Assembly (NCBI GenBank): GCA_910587285.1
Contig: CAJULM010000035.1
Location: forward strand, 1 to 27,503
Direction of reading: 5' to 3'
Length of the DNA stretch: 27,503 nt
Source: an uncultured Oscillospiraceae bacterium
GTDB taxonomy: Bacteria > Bacillota > Clostridia > Oscillospirales > Oscillospiraceae
Shown here: one piece after another, positions 1-6,154 of the stretch
How positions within the stretch are numbered: position 1 is the stretch's first letter
How the letters are laid out: the number at the start of each line of letters is the position of its first letter
Translations under genes and position numbers: made by a program
Notes under the pieces: model-generated
Databases searched by the model: none
Told to the model about the DNA's origin: nothing
Seen by the model: the letters and a program-made list of their open reading frames with translations, nothing else

Positions 1-229
1 TACAGTATTTATCCCCGGCATCCTTGAAAAATGGATCGATGGCATCCGGCTCCGCCGGTGCTCCGCCGCCTATGATGCCGTTTTCTGATTCTAACCATAC
101 TTCCACGCCCTCCGGCAAAAAGCGGGGAACGATAGTGGGAATGCCGACGCCAAGATTGGCCAGTTCGCCGTCCTTAAAAAACAGTGCAATGCGTTTTGCA
201 ATCAGTTCCTTTTTTGTCAATTCAGCCAC
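1..229 (-). CDS. 3-oxoacid CoA-transferase subunit B (partial, 3' end outside window)
   Basis: This is the start of the beta subunit of a two-subunit acetoacetate/butyrate-type CoA-transferase, which moves CoA between an acyl-CoA and a free carboxylic acid in the cytoplasm. The reading frame opens at a GTG three bases after the stop of subunit A and stays open to the window edge (76 codons). Visible family signatures are an N-terminal LTKKELIAKRIA, then LGVGIPT, and the SENG motif, whose Glu forms the glutamyl-CoA thioester in this family, followed by GIIGGGAPA. The tight spacing to subunit A implies translational coupling. The subunit identity is secure. The exact substrate (acetoacetate, butyrate or another short acid) cannot be read from sequence, although the thiolase and AtoE neighbours favour acetoacetate/SCFA use. 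Confidence 0.93.
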   Translation of the reverse strand, partial: MAELTKKELIAKRIALFFKDGELANLGVGIPTIVPRFLPEGVEVWLESENGIIGGGAPAEPDAIDPFFKDAGDKYC

Positions 230-232
230 AGC

Positions 233-895
233 TCAACCCTCCTGTACAAGGTAATCAACAACAGCGCCAGGAACCATCACCGCGTCAGGATCAATGGCGC
301 CCTTTTGCTGAATGGGCGTTGCCACGGAAGCAATCACCTTTTCGCCGGCGAAACACATTGTGTCGCAGAAATTCCGCTGGGTGCGGCGGAATACCAGGTT
401 CCCCGCTTCGTCCGCCGCATACGCCTGCACGATTGTCACGTCCGCTTTCAGCGGCGTATGGTACAGATAATCCCTGCCATCCATGTTGACGCGGGTCCCA
501 TAGCCCTGTTCCTCGATGTAGGTGCCCAGGCCGGTGGGGGTCAAGATACCGCCAAGCCCATAACCGCCTGCGCGGATTCGCTCAATCAGGGTTCCCTGCG
601 GATTCAGCTCCAGTTCAATTTTTCCGTCCTCCACCATGCCGGGCAGCTCGTTCAAATAGCCGCACCAGGTCAGAATTACTTTTTTCACCAGGCCGGAATA
701 CACCAGGCGTCCCAACGCGGAGTTGGGATTGCCGCAGTCATTATTGATAATGGTGAGATTCTTCTTCCCCTGGCGGAGAATCTCATCGACAATTCCTTCC
801 GGCGTGCCGATGGCATAAAAGCCGCCGACCATAATTGTATCGCCATCATGGATCATGGAGACGGCTTGCTCTACAGTGATCTTTTTATCCACCAC
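233..895 (-). CDS. atoD: 3-oxoacid CoA-transferase subunit A (AtoD-like)
   Basis: This is the alpha subunit of a class I CoA-transferase (220 residues, a full-length size for the family). The family hallmarks are an N-terminal ITVEQAVSMIHDGDTIMVGGF, GTPEGIVDEIL, a central NDCGNPNSALGRL and RIRAGGYGLGGILTPTGLGT. It begins at one of two adjacent GTG codons (895 or 892) preceded by AGGAAGTG at a normal distance. It lies 32 bases downstream of the AtoE-type transporter and 3 bases upstream of subunit B, so it is a middle gene of the operon. With the thiolase it would let acetoacetate or butyrate enter central metabolism as acetyl-CoA, or run in reverse for butyrate/acetoacetate formation. The substrate is inferred from context. 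Confidence 0.93.
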   Translation of the reverse strand: MVDKKITVEQAVSMIHDGDTIMVGGFYAIGTPEGIVDEILRQGKKNLTIINNDCGNPNSALGRLVYSGLVKKVILTWCGYLNELPGMVEDGKIELELNPQGTLIERIRAGGYGLGGILTPTGLGTYIEEQGYGTRVNMDGRDYLYHTPLKADVTIVQAYAADEAGNLVFRRTQRNFCDTMCFAGEKVIASVATPIQQKGAIDPDAVMVPGAVVDYLVQEG

Positions 896-927
896 AGTTC
901 ACTTCCTATCGAAATTTTATGTCGCGG

Positions 928-2262
928 TCATATGGGCCAGAGAACGACGACCGCACCGATAATGACCCCGGAAACAATCAGCAGCGGCGTCAGATAGCCC
1001 ATGATGTCCTTTGCTTTCAGGTTGGCCACAGCCAGCAGAGGCAGCGCCCAGAAGGGCTGGATCAGGTTGGTCCAGTTATCACCATAGGAGCAGGCCATGG
1101 CGACGCGGGCATAATCAGCTCCAATATTAGCTGCGGCGTCAATCATGATAGGGCCCTGCACAGACCACTGGCTTCCGCCGGAGGGAATAAACAGGTTGAT
1201 GATACCGGCGGAGATGAAGGTCCATAGCGGCAGAGTTTTTGCGGAAGAAATCGAAACGAAGGCATTGGCGAACACTTCCGCAAGTCCGGTGGTCAGCATC
1301 ATGCCCTGAATGCCCGCGTACAGCGGGAACTGCATAATTACGCCGCCCGCAGTGGCCGCGCCTTCCATACAGTTTTTCACATATTGGATTGGCGTCGGTG
1401 TGAGCAGGATGCCAAGGATCATGAAGATCAGGTTCGTCGCATCGATGGTCAGCGATCCGCCTTTGGCAAAATAAAGAACAGTGTAGACAGCTAAGCCTCC
1501 GCCGATAATCAGGTTGAAAATGTAGTTGTTTTCCATCCACGCGTTGGGGGCCAAGCCTTTGAGGGAGATTTTCCCCGGTGCTTCTTCTTCCGCCAGCATG
1601 GATGCGTCAATTTCGACAATCTGGTCCCCCTCCCTGGGAGACATGGCCCGCATCATCAGCGGCACAACCACCAGCCCCAAAATCACGGACAGAAATAGAT
1701 TCCACGGCGCCAGCATTGTCTGGGAAACAGGGATCAAGCCGCCAATCTGCGCTTCCATGAAGTTTCCGGGGGTAGCGATCAACAGGGACACGCTGCCGGT
1801 AAAGCCCATCTGGAACACCAAAAAGCCTGCGTATGCGGAGGCGACCAGCAACGGGTAATGAACTCCCGGCAGCTTCTTCGCCAGCTTTTTTGCGATGAAC
1901 GCACCCATAATCAGCCCTGCGGCCCAGCAGAACCAGCAGCAGATCGCGGAAACAAACGCGGTAAAGAAATAGGCCTGTCTCGGGTTGTGTACGACGTCGG
2001 TTAGCTTGCCCAGGATTTTTTCCACAGCGGCAGTTTTGGCAAAAGCATAGCCAAAGACCATGATTGTTGCCATCTCAGCCGTGAACGCCAGCAGATTCCA
2101 CACGCCGCCGCCCCAGGCCATTAAAACGTCCATCGGTCCGGAAGGGGTAAAAATCAGGGCCAGAATATAGCAGACGATGCTTAGGATGCAGGCAAACAAG
2201 AACGCATCAGGCAAAAATTTTTCGACCATTTTTGTGCAGCCTTTTGTCAATGCGCGTAACAT
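928..2262 (-). CDS. atoE: Short-chain fatty acid transporter, AtoE family
   Basis: This is a polytopic membrane protein (444 residues from the ATG) of the AtoE short-chain fatty acid transporter family. It starts with MLRALTKGCTKMVEKFLPDAFLFACILS and has about ten or more hydrophobic segments. Conserved family stretches include MVFGYAFAKT, FIPSGGSQWSVQGPI and CSYGDNWTNLIQPFWALP, the last two being very typical. I chose the ATG at 2262 because AAAGGTG lies 8 bases upstream. A GTG two codons earlier would sit almost on top of that ribosome site. It is encoded between thiolase and CoA-transferase, consistent with uptake (or release) of acetoacetate/butyrate for the flanking enzymes. Confidence 0.93.
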   Translation of the reverse strand: MLRALTKGCTKMVEKFLPDAFLFACILSIVCYILALIFTPSGPMDVLMAWGGGVWNLLAFTAEMATIMVFGYAFAKTAAVEKILGKLTDVVHNPRQAYFFTAFVSAICCWFCWAAGLIMGAFIAKKLAKKLPGVHYPLLVASAYAGFLVFQMGFTGSVSLLIATPGNFMEAQIGGLIPVSQTMLAPWNLFLSVILGLVVVPLMMRAMSPREGDQIVEIDASMLAEEEAPGKISLKGLAPNAWMENNYIFNLIIGGGLAVYTVLYFAKGGSLTIDATNLIFMILGILLTPTPIQYVKNCMEGAATAGGVIMQFPLYAGIQGMMLTTGLAEVFANAFVSISSAKTLPLWTFISAGIINLFIPSGGSQWSVQGPIMIDAAANIGADYARVAMACSYGDNWTNLIQPFWALPLLAVANLKAKDIMGYLTPLLIVSGVIIGAVVVLWPI

Positions 2263-2361
2263 AAACACAACACCTTTCTCAAAAAATTGATACGCCTTCT
2301 CTCAAAGTAGTTTCGCCTTCTATTGGGGAGTCTTATCCCATGGGTAGAATTGTGCCCGTTT

Positions 2362-3555
2362 TTACTCCGCTTCGATCCAAACTGCGTCCCCTTGCGCCAT
2401 GCCGGAACAAATTGCGCAGACGCCGTTCTTTTTCCCCGTGCGGCGCAGCTCGTAAAGCATGGTCATCAGGATACGTGCGCCGGTAGCGCCGATTGGGTGT
2501 CCCACCGCAATGGCAGAGCCGTTGGGATTGACCTTTTCGTCCATGGTGCGGTCATCCATACCCAAGATGCACTTACCGCTGACCAGGGGGACAGCGGCGA
2601 AGGCTTCGTTGATCTCGATCACATCCATGTCATCCAGTGTTTTCCCTGTTTTATCCAACAGCTTTTGAATGGCAAGGCCGGGCACGGTAGAAATATATCT
2701 GGACTCCCGCGCGACCTGTGCATAGCCCCGAATTGTGGCCAAAACAGGAGCACCCAGCTCCTTCGCCTTCTCACGGCTCATGATGACCACTGCGGAAGCG
2801 CCGTCGTTGGTGCCCGGCGCATTGCCGGCGGTAACGGAGCCGTCCGGAATAAACAGCGGCTTCAACGCCTGCAGCCCCTCCATGGTGGTGTCGGGACGGG
2901 GGGCTTCATCCCTGGAGACCACGACAGTCCCCTTCTTGCCCTTTACCTCGACCGCAAACCGTTCCTCCTCAAATTTTCCTGCCTGTTCCGCAGCCTCCCA
3001 ACGTTTTTGGCTGCGGTAAGACCATGCATCCTGCATCTCGCGGGTAATGCCGTATTCACCTGCGACCTGGCCGCCGATGACCGCCATATGGACGTCGTTC
3101 TCCGGACACCACAGGCCATCGTTGACCATGGCATCTTTCAGCGTCACGTTGTTCATCCGAGCGCCCCAGCGCATATTAGGGGACACGTAGGGGATATTGC
3201 TCATGCTTTCCATACCGCCCGCGACCACGATATCAGCATCACCAGCCTTGATCATCTGCGCACCCAACACCACGGCCTTCAGGGCGGAACCGCAAACCTT
3301 GTTGATGGTCAGGCAGGGCACATTGTGGGGAATCCCACCCTTGATTGCGGCCTGTCTGCCTGGAATTTGACCCTGTCCGGCAGGAACCACCATGCCCATA
3401 ATCACTTCATCAACCAGGCTGCCAGGAATCCCCGCACGGCTGACTGCCTCCTTGATTGCGTAGCCGCCGAGTTCCACGGCCTTCAACGCCTTTAGTGCGC
3501 CACCAAATTTACCAAAGGGGGTTCGTGCGGCGCTTACAATTACTACTTCGTTCAT
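2362..3555 (-). CDS. atoB: Acetyl-CoA C-acetyltransferase (thiolase)
   Basis: This enzyme condenses two acetyl-CoA to acetoacetyl-CoA or cleaves the reverse. It has 397 residues, the standard size of the biosynthetic/degradative thiolase family. The nucleophilic cysteine is in INKVCGSALKA (near residue 88). The NEAFAA loop, the catalytic His in GSAIAVGHPIGATGA and the second Cys in CAICSGMAQGDA are all present, so it should be active. I chose the ATG at 3555 because GGAGGAG lies 8 bases upstream. The in-frame GTG three codons earlier overlaps that site. It is the first gene of the operon and is followed by the transporter and the two CoA-transferase subunits. Confidence 0.95.
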   Translation of the reverse strand: MNEVVIVSAARTPFGKFGGALKALKAVELGGYAIKEAVSRAGIPGSLVDEVIMGMVVPAGQGQIPGRQAAIKGGIPHNVPCLTINKVCGSALKAVVLGAQMIKAGDADIVVAGGMESMSNIPYVSPNMRWGARMNNVTLKDAMVNDGLWCPENDVHMAVIGGQVAGEYGITREMQDAWSYRSQKRWEAAEQAGKFEEERFAVEVKGKKGTVVVSRDEAPRPDTTMEGLQALKPLFIPDGSVTAGNAPGTNDGASAVVIMSREKAKELGAPVLATIRGYAQVARESRYISTVPGLAIQKLLDKTGKTLDDMDVIEINEAFAAVPLVSGKCILGMDDRTMDEKVNPNGSAIAVGHPIGATGARILMTMLYELRRTGKKNGVCAICSGMAQGDAVWIEAE

Positions 3556-3620
3556 TGTATACACTCCTCCGCATTATTTTCTCCCAGTGCGACACGTCTG
3601 CCGCAAGGCGACCTTGTTTA

Positions 3621-3634
3621 TTGACTCGAGTCAA
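3621..3634. promoter_or_regulatory. Perfect 14-bp palindrome, candidate operator
   Basis: TTGACTCGAGTCAA is a perfect palindrome located just downstream of the predicted start of transcription of the thiolase operon. This is a typical place for a repressor site that blocks initiation. No regulator gene for it is visible in the window, so the binding protein is unknown. Confidence 0.6.
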
Positions 3635-3645
3635 TATCTGTAGTT

Positions 3646-3674
3646 AATATACCTCCCGTGGCCAAGCTTGTCAA
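3646..3674 (-). promoter_or_regulatory. Sigma-A promoter of the thiolase/ato operon
   Basis: On the minus strand TTGACA (3669-3674) and TATATT (3646-3651) are separated by exactly 17 bases, which is near consensus. Transcription would start near 3639 and read into the thiolase gene about 85 bases later. Confidence 0.85.
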
Positions 3675-3706
3675 TACTTTTTTCTATTTCTATAAAAAGT
3701 GCCGCA

Positions 3707-3734
3707 ATCAATTTGTCAAAACTGACAAATTGAT
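3707..3734. promoter_or_regulatory. Perfect 12-bp inverted repeat upstream of the ato promoter
   Basis: ATCAATTTGTCA and its reverse complement TGACAAATTGAT are separated by AAAC. The centre lies about 50 bases upstream of the -35 hexamer. It has no T-run, so it is more likely a regulator binding site (activator position) than a terminator. Confidence 0.55.
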
Positions 3735-3850
3735 GCAAAAGGTTTTTGGCAAAATTGCAAATGGACATATCCCGCACACGAAGGGGCACATTGTTAATAC
3801 AAAGGGCTGACCTATGTTTAACCCAGATTATTTTCCAACAAAAACAAATG

Positions 3851-3884
3851 AAAGGCCTTGAAATCTTGCGATTTCAAGGCCTTT
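3851..3884 (-). terminator. Rho-independent terminator of a lost tRNA
   Basis: A perfect 15-bp stem (AAAGGCCTTGAAATC with its complement) and a 4-base loop are followed on the minus strand by CATTTGTTTTTG. It directly follows the 3' end of the tRNA-like fragment, so it looks like the original tRNA terminator left in place. Confidence 0.75.
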
Positions 3885-3885
3885 A

Positions 3886-3928
3886 TGGTTGGGGGTCGGA
3901 TTTGAACCGACGACCTTCGGGCTGTGAG
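3886..3928 (-). other. tRNA 3'-half fragment, candidate attachment-site remnant
   Basis: Read on the minus strand this contains an anticodon-loop-like CTCACAG, the 3' anticodon stem CCCGA, the variable loop AGGTC, a complete T arm (GTCGG TTCAAAT CCGAC) and a terminal CCA. The D arm and 5' acceptor strand are absent; the sequence upstream does not fold as tRNA. Acceptor bases appear to be missing compared with the related fragment at 18762-18806, with which it shares a 22-base identical core. Such 3' halves are the usual scars of integration at tRNA genes. A tyrosine recombinase gene lies a few hundred bases away. Confidence 0.7.
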
Positions 3929-4252
3929 CTGAGGCCGGCGGTGTCGGCGGCTTTTTGGCGGTTGGGGGCGTGTTTGCTCCAGGGTAGAGTGCTTTCCAGC
4001 ACTGCTCCTTTCACTGTTTCCGATTGCTCTTTTCCCATTCTGGATCTGGACCAGCAACAGGGCACGCCCGGAAAAATACGCACATTCCGAAAGCGCTCCT
4101 ATAGCGCCATCCACCACCAGGAAGGTAGTGGAACTTCTCCCTATCAAGGGGGGCAGCCAGGCAACATCAAGCGGAGGCAGCAAAAGAGTCCACGCGCAGC
4201 TTTCCTCCGTGTGATAAACTAAACGTATTTACCATTTGGAGGGATGCGAAAA
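3929..4252. other. Intergenic stretch between tRNA fragment and recombinase
   Basis: About 320 bases without a convincing gene. The open frames here show no family signature and cross the tRNA-like fragment. A good ribosome site (GGAGGG, 4238-4243) belongs to the recombinase. I see no clear promoter beyond an A/T-rich patch at about 4213-4230. Confidence 0.5.
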
Positions 4253-5098
4253 ATGTATAAACAAGGACTTTTGAGCCATGACCTGACCCGTTACCGGGCG
4301 CAGCTGCTTCGGGAGGAACGCGCCCAATCCACCGTGGAAAATTATTTGCGGGACGCACGGGCCTTTGCCGCTTGGCTGGGAGGCAGGGCCGCCACCAAGG
4401 AGCTTGCTTCCGCATGGAAAGAGCACCTGCTTTCCCAGGGCCGGGCCCCGGCAACAGTGAACGCCAAGCTGTCGGCAGTGAATAGCCTGTTTCGGTTTCT
4501 GGGGCATGGGGAGCATCAGGTGAAGCTGCTCAAGCTCCAGCGGCGGGCCTTCCGGGACAGCGCTCGGGAGCTGTCGCTGGACGATTACCGCCGCCTGCTG
4601 GACACTGCGTGGCAGCGCGGGCGGGTCCGGCTGGCGCTGCTGCTGGAGGCCGTCTGCGCCACCGGTATCCGGGTGTCCGAGGTGCGCTATATCACCGTGG
4701 AGGCGGCAAGGCAGGGGCGGACGGACGTGGCCCTCAAGGGCAAGGTCCGCACCATCCTGTTGCCCAGGAAGCTGTGCCGCAAGTTGCTCACATATGCCAA
4801 ACGGAGGGGGATCGCCTCGGGCGAAATCTTCAGCACCAGAAACGGAACGGGCCTTTGCCGGAAGCAGATCTGGCATGAAATGAAATCGCTGTGCGCCGCC
4901 GCAGGGGTGGTGCCGTCTAAGGTGTTCCCCCACAACCTGCGCCACCTCTTTGCCACAGTCTTCTACCGGGCCACCCGGGACATCGTAAAGCTGGCGGACG
5001 TGCTGGGGCACAGCAGCGTGGACACCACCCGCATCTACCTGATGACCACCGGAGCGGAGCACGCGCGGCAGCTGGAACGGCTGGGGCTGATCAGTTAG
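4253..5098 (+). CDS. Small tyrosine recombinase (XerC/D-like), candidate DNA invertase
   Basis: This is a 281-residue phage-integrase-family recombinase that cuts and rejoins DNA through a 3'-phosphotyrosine. The N-terminal SAM-like core-binding domain is about residues 1-85 (ERAQSTVENYLRDARAFAAWL). The catalytic domain shows Arg I in CATGIRVSEV, the beta-hairpin Lys in LKGKVRTI, HNLRH, GHSSVDTTRIYL with the second His, and the nucleophile Tyr. All catalytic residues are present. It lacks the extra N-terminal arm-binding domain of large ICE integrases, so it resembles Xer- or RecV-like switch recombinases. I chose ATG 4253 because GGAGGG lies 9 bases upstream; ATG 4244 is too close. Its stop is 17 bases before the first of two perfect 20-bp inverted repeats, its likely substrate sites. 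Confidence 0.9.
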   Translation: MYKQGLLSHDLTRYRAQLLREERAQSTVENYLRDARAFAAWLGGRAATKELASAWKEHLLSQGRAPATVNAKLSAVNSLFRFLGHGEHQVKLLKLQRRAFRDSARELSLDDYRRLLDTAWQRGRVRLALLLEAVCATGIRVSEVRYITVEAARQGRTDVALKGKVRTILLPRKLCRKLLTYAKRRGIASGEIFSTRNGTGLCRKQIWHEMKSLCAAAGVVPSKVFPHNLRHLFATVFYRATRDIVKLADVLGHSSVDTTRIYLMTTGAEHARQLERLGLIS

Positions 5099-5115
5099 TC
5101 CTTTTCGGCATTGTA

Positions 5116-5135
5116 GACAAAATAAGAATTTTGTC
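5116..5135 (+). repeat. Inverted repeat left (recombination site candidate)
   Basis: GACAAAATAAGAATTTTGTC: two 8-bp inverted arms around the asymmetric centre AAGA. It is the exact reverse complement of the copy at 5357-5376. Paired arms around a short centre match the usual architecture of tyrosine recombinase core sites. Confidence 0.8.
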
Positions 5136-5186
5136 TTGCGCTTACACATTGAACTCCGGCGGGAAAGGCCACTTTCAGTCATTTTC

Positions 5187-5192
5187 ATTATA
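5187..5192 (-). promoter_or_regulatory. Extended -10 promoter inside the invertible segment
   Basis: On the minus strand the segment reads TGGTATAAT, a consensus -10 with the extended TG motif. No good -35 is present (best is TTCCAC or CTTCCA), as is common for extended -10 promoters. As assembled it points left, antisense to the recombinase 3' end. After inversion it would point into the AP2-domain gene. Confidence 0.6.
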
Positions 5193-5250
5193 CCATAGAC
5201 CCCGGAAAGTGGAAGCAGTTTTTTCAAAATCAGCAAATTCACAAAATATG

Positions 5251-5306
5251 GCATGAAAATTCAGCGCCGCAAGCCTCGTGGCTTTGCGCCGTCTGGATTT
5301 TCATGC
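5251..5306. repeat. Long imperfect hairpin inside the invertible segment
   Basis: Outer arms of 14 bp with one mismatch (GCATGAAAATTCAG against CTGGATTTTCATGC) enclose an inner imperfect stem around TCGT. No strong T-run follows on either strand, so it could be a structured leader, an accessory protein site or a weak terminator. Confidence 0.5.
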
Positions 5307-5356
5307 CTCCTTATATATACTTCAAGGATATTGGACGAAAAATTTGGGAACTTATG

Positions 5357-5376
5357 GACAAAATTCTTATTTTGTC
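5357..5376 (-). repeat. Inverted repeat right (recombination site candidate)
   Basis: Exact reverse complement of the 20 bases at 5116-5135. Here the palindrome extends further to 14-bp arms (5351-5382). The ribosome site of the AP2 gene begins just outside it (5381-5386), the expected layout when a mobile promoter drives a fixed gene. Confidence 0.8.
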
Positions 5377-5393
5377 CATAAGGGGGCGAAGTT

Positions 5394-5720
5394 GTGGGCC
5401 GTTCAAAGAAAAGACTGGACCTGACAGGCCAGCGGTTCGGCAGGCTCACCGACCTCGCTGACGGCACCAGCCCGGAGATGCTGGCCGCGGCCAGGGTGGC
5501 CCGGAAGAACAATACCAGCGGCGCACTCGGAGTGGACTGGGTGGCGTCCAAAGGGCTGTGGCGGGCCGCCATCTGCTTCAAGGGTAAGCGGCGCTACTGG
5601 GGCAGCTACCGCAGGTTTGAGGACGCGGTCAAGGCCCGTAGGCGGGCGGAGGAGGAGCTGTTCCAGCCGCTATTAGAGGAATTTTCCGCCGGAACTGCCC
5701 CGACGGTGGCGGGCGGCTGA
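5394..5720 (+). CDS. AP2-domain DNA-binding protein, small
   Basis: A 108-residue basic protein. Residues 9-17 (LTGQRFGRL) match the N-terminal motif of bacterial HNH/AP2 proteins. Residues about 41-90 form an AP2-like DNA-binding domain (NNTSGALGV, GLWRAAICFKGKRRYWGSY, FEDAVKARRRAEEELF). There is no HNH nuclease core between them, so it is probably a pure DNA binder. It starts at GTG with GGGGG 8 bases upstream, directly after the right inverted repeat. It is followed by the riboswitch region and the surface protein on the same strand with no clear promoter between. It may be an accessory or directionality factor for the recombinase, or a regulator of the locus; this is inference. Confidence 0.75.
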   Translation: MGRSKKRLDLTGQRFGRLTDLADGTSPEMLAAARVARKNNTSGALGVDWVASKGLWRAAICFKGKRRYWGSYRRFEDAVKARRRAEEELFQPLLEEFSAGTAPTVAGG

Positions 5721-5815
5721 TTCAATTATCGAGCAGCGGAAGGAGGGAGCGCCATGGATGGTGCGACAATACCCTGGGGGAAGCCCACCGGCGGATGCAC
5801 CGACGGCGGCGGGGT

Positions 5816-5916
5816 GACAGGGAAATCGGTGATCGGCAAACCACGGGAAACTGTGGGACTGCAAAGCCGCGAGACTAAGGCCATGGGGTAACGCCCAGGC
5901 TATGCCTGTCGGGCTG
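5816..5916 (+). promoter_or_regulatory. c-di-GMP-I (GEMM-I) riboswitch aptamer 1
   Basis: Contains GGCAAACC (5835-5842), a GAAA tetraloop stem (CCACGGGAAACTGTGG), GGGACTGCAAAGCC and GACTAAGG followed by a P3-like arm. It ends in CTATGCCTGTC. A closing helix GACAGG (5816-5821) with CCTGTC (5905-5910) is possible. The G-G before CAAACC matches c-di-GMP-selective aptamers. Confidence 0.82.
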
Positions 5917-6019
5917 CATTTTGGCAAACCATTGGAAACGATGGGGCGCAAAGTTTTGGAGGCTGTGGAATCGAAGGGGAAATTGCGCAAGCCCTTCGGC
6001 GCTATGCCCGTCCGACTGC
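5908..6019 (+). promoter_or_regulatory. c-di-GMP-I (GEMM-I) riboswitch aptamer 2
   Basis: Contains GGCAAACC (5923-5930), the tetraloop stem CCATTGGAAACGATGG, GGCGCAAAG, a diverged P3 arm and CTATGCCCGTCC. The closing helix GTCGGGC (5908-5914) pairs with GTCCGAC (6010-6016), 7 bp including one G-U. The P3 region is less typical than in the other two copies. Confidence 0.75.
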
Positions 6020-6130
6020 GACTGAGCAAACCACGGGAAACCGTGGGACAGCAAAGTTATGGGGCCTACGGTATGAACCGGGTTTCCCGGTTCCGCTACA
6101 GCAGCCCGACTGCCGGACCCTTTGCGTCCG
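6010..6130 (+). promoter_or_regulatory. GEMM-I riboswitch aptamer 3 with expression platform
   Basis: The best match of the three: AGCAAACC (6025-6032), CCACGGGAAACCGTGG, GGGACAGCAAAG, GGGGCCTACGG, CGCTACAGCAGCC. GTCCG (6010-6014) can pair with CGGAC (6114-6118). The latter can instead pair with GTCCG (6126-6130), giving a small hairpin just before the ribosome site of the surface protein. No T-run follows, so control is more likely at translation than by termination. The base before GCAAACC is A, not G. Confidence 0.85.
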
Positions 6131-6154
6131 AAAAATGCAAAGAAAGGAAAAGTA

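Noticed and set aside
2323..3495. A 390-codon plus-strand frame over the thiolase
   Set aside because: Antisense to a complete thiolase with all catalytic residues; no family features.
3740..3785. Sigma-54-like TTGGCA...TTGC pattern
   Set aside because: The GG to GC spacing is wrong for a -24/-12 promoter.
3746..4222. ORF with GSDLNRRPSGCELRP
   Set aside because: Translation of the tRNA-like fragment at 3886-3928, not a gene.
5251..5310. AAGGAGG followed by ATG on the minus strand in the invertible segment, as a small gene
   Set aside because: Only one base separates the ribosome site from the ATG, and the short frame lies inside a hairpin; not credible as a gene.
5754..5891. A 45-codon ORF with a strong GGAGG that reads into the first riboswitch aptamer
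   Set aside because: Most of its codons are conserved riboswitch bases, and such translations of GEMM RNAs are common artefacts. The good ribosome site keeps a leader peptide possible, but I cannot support it.
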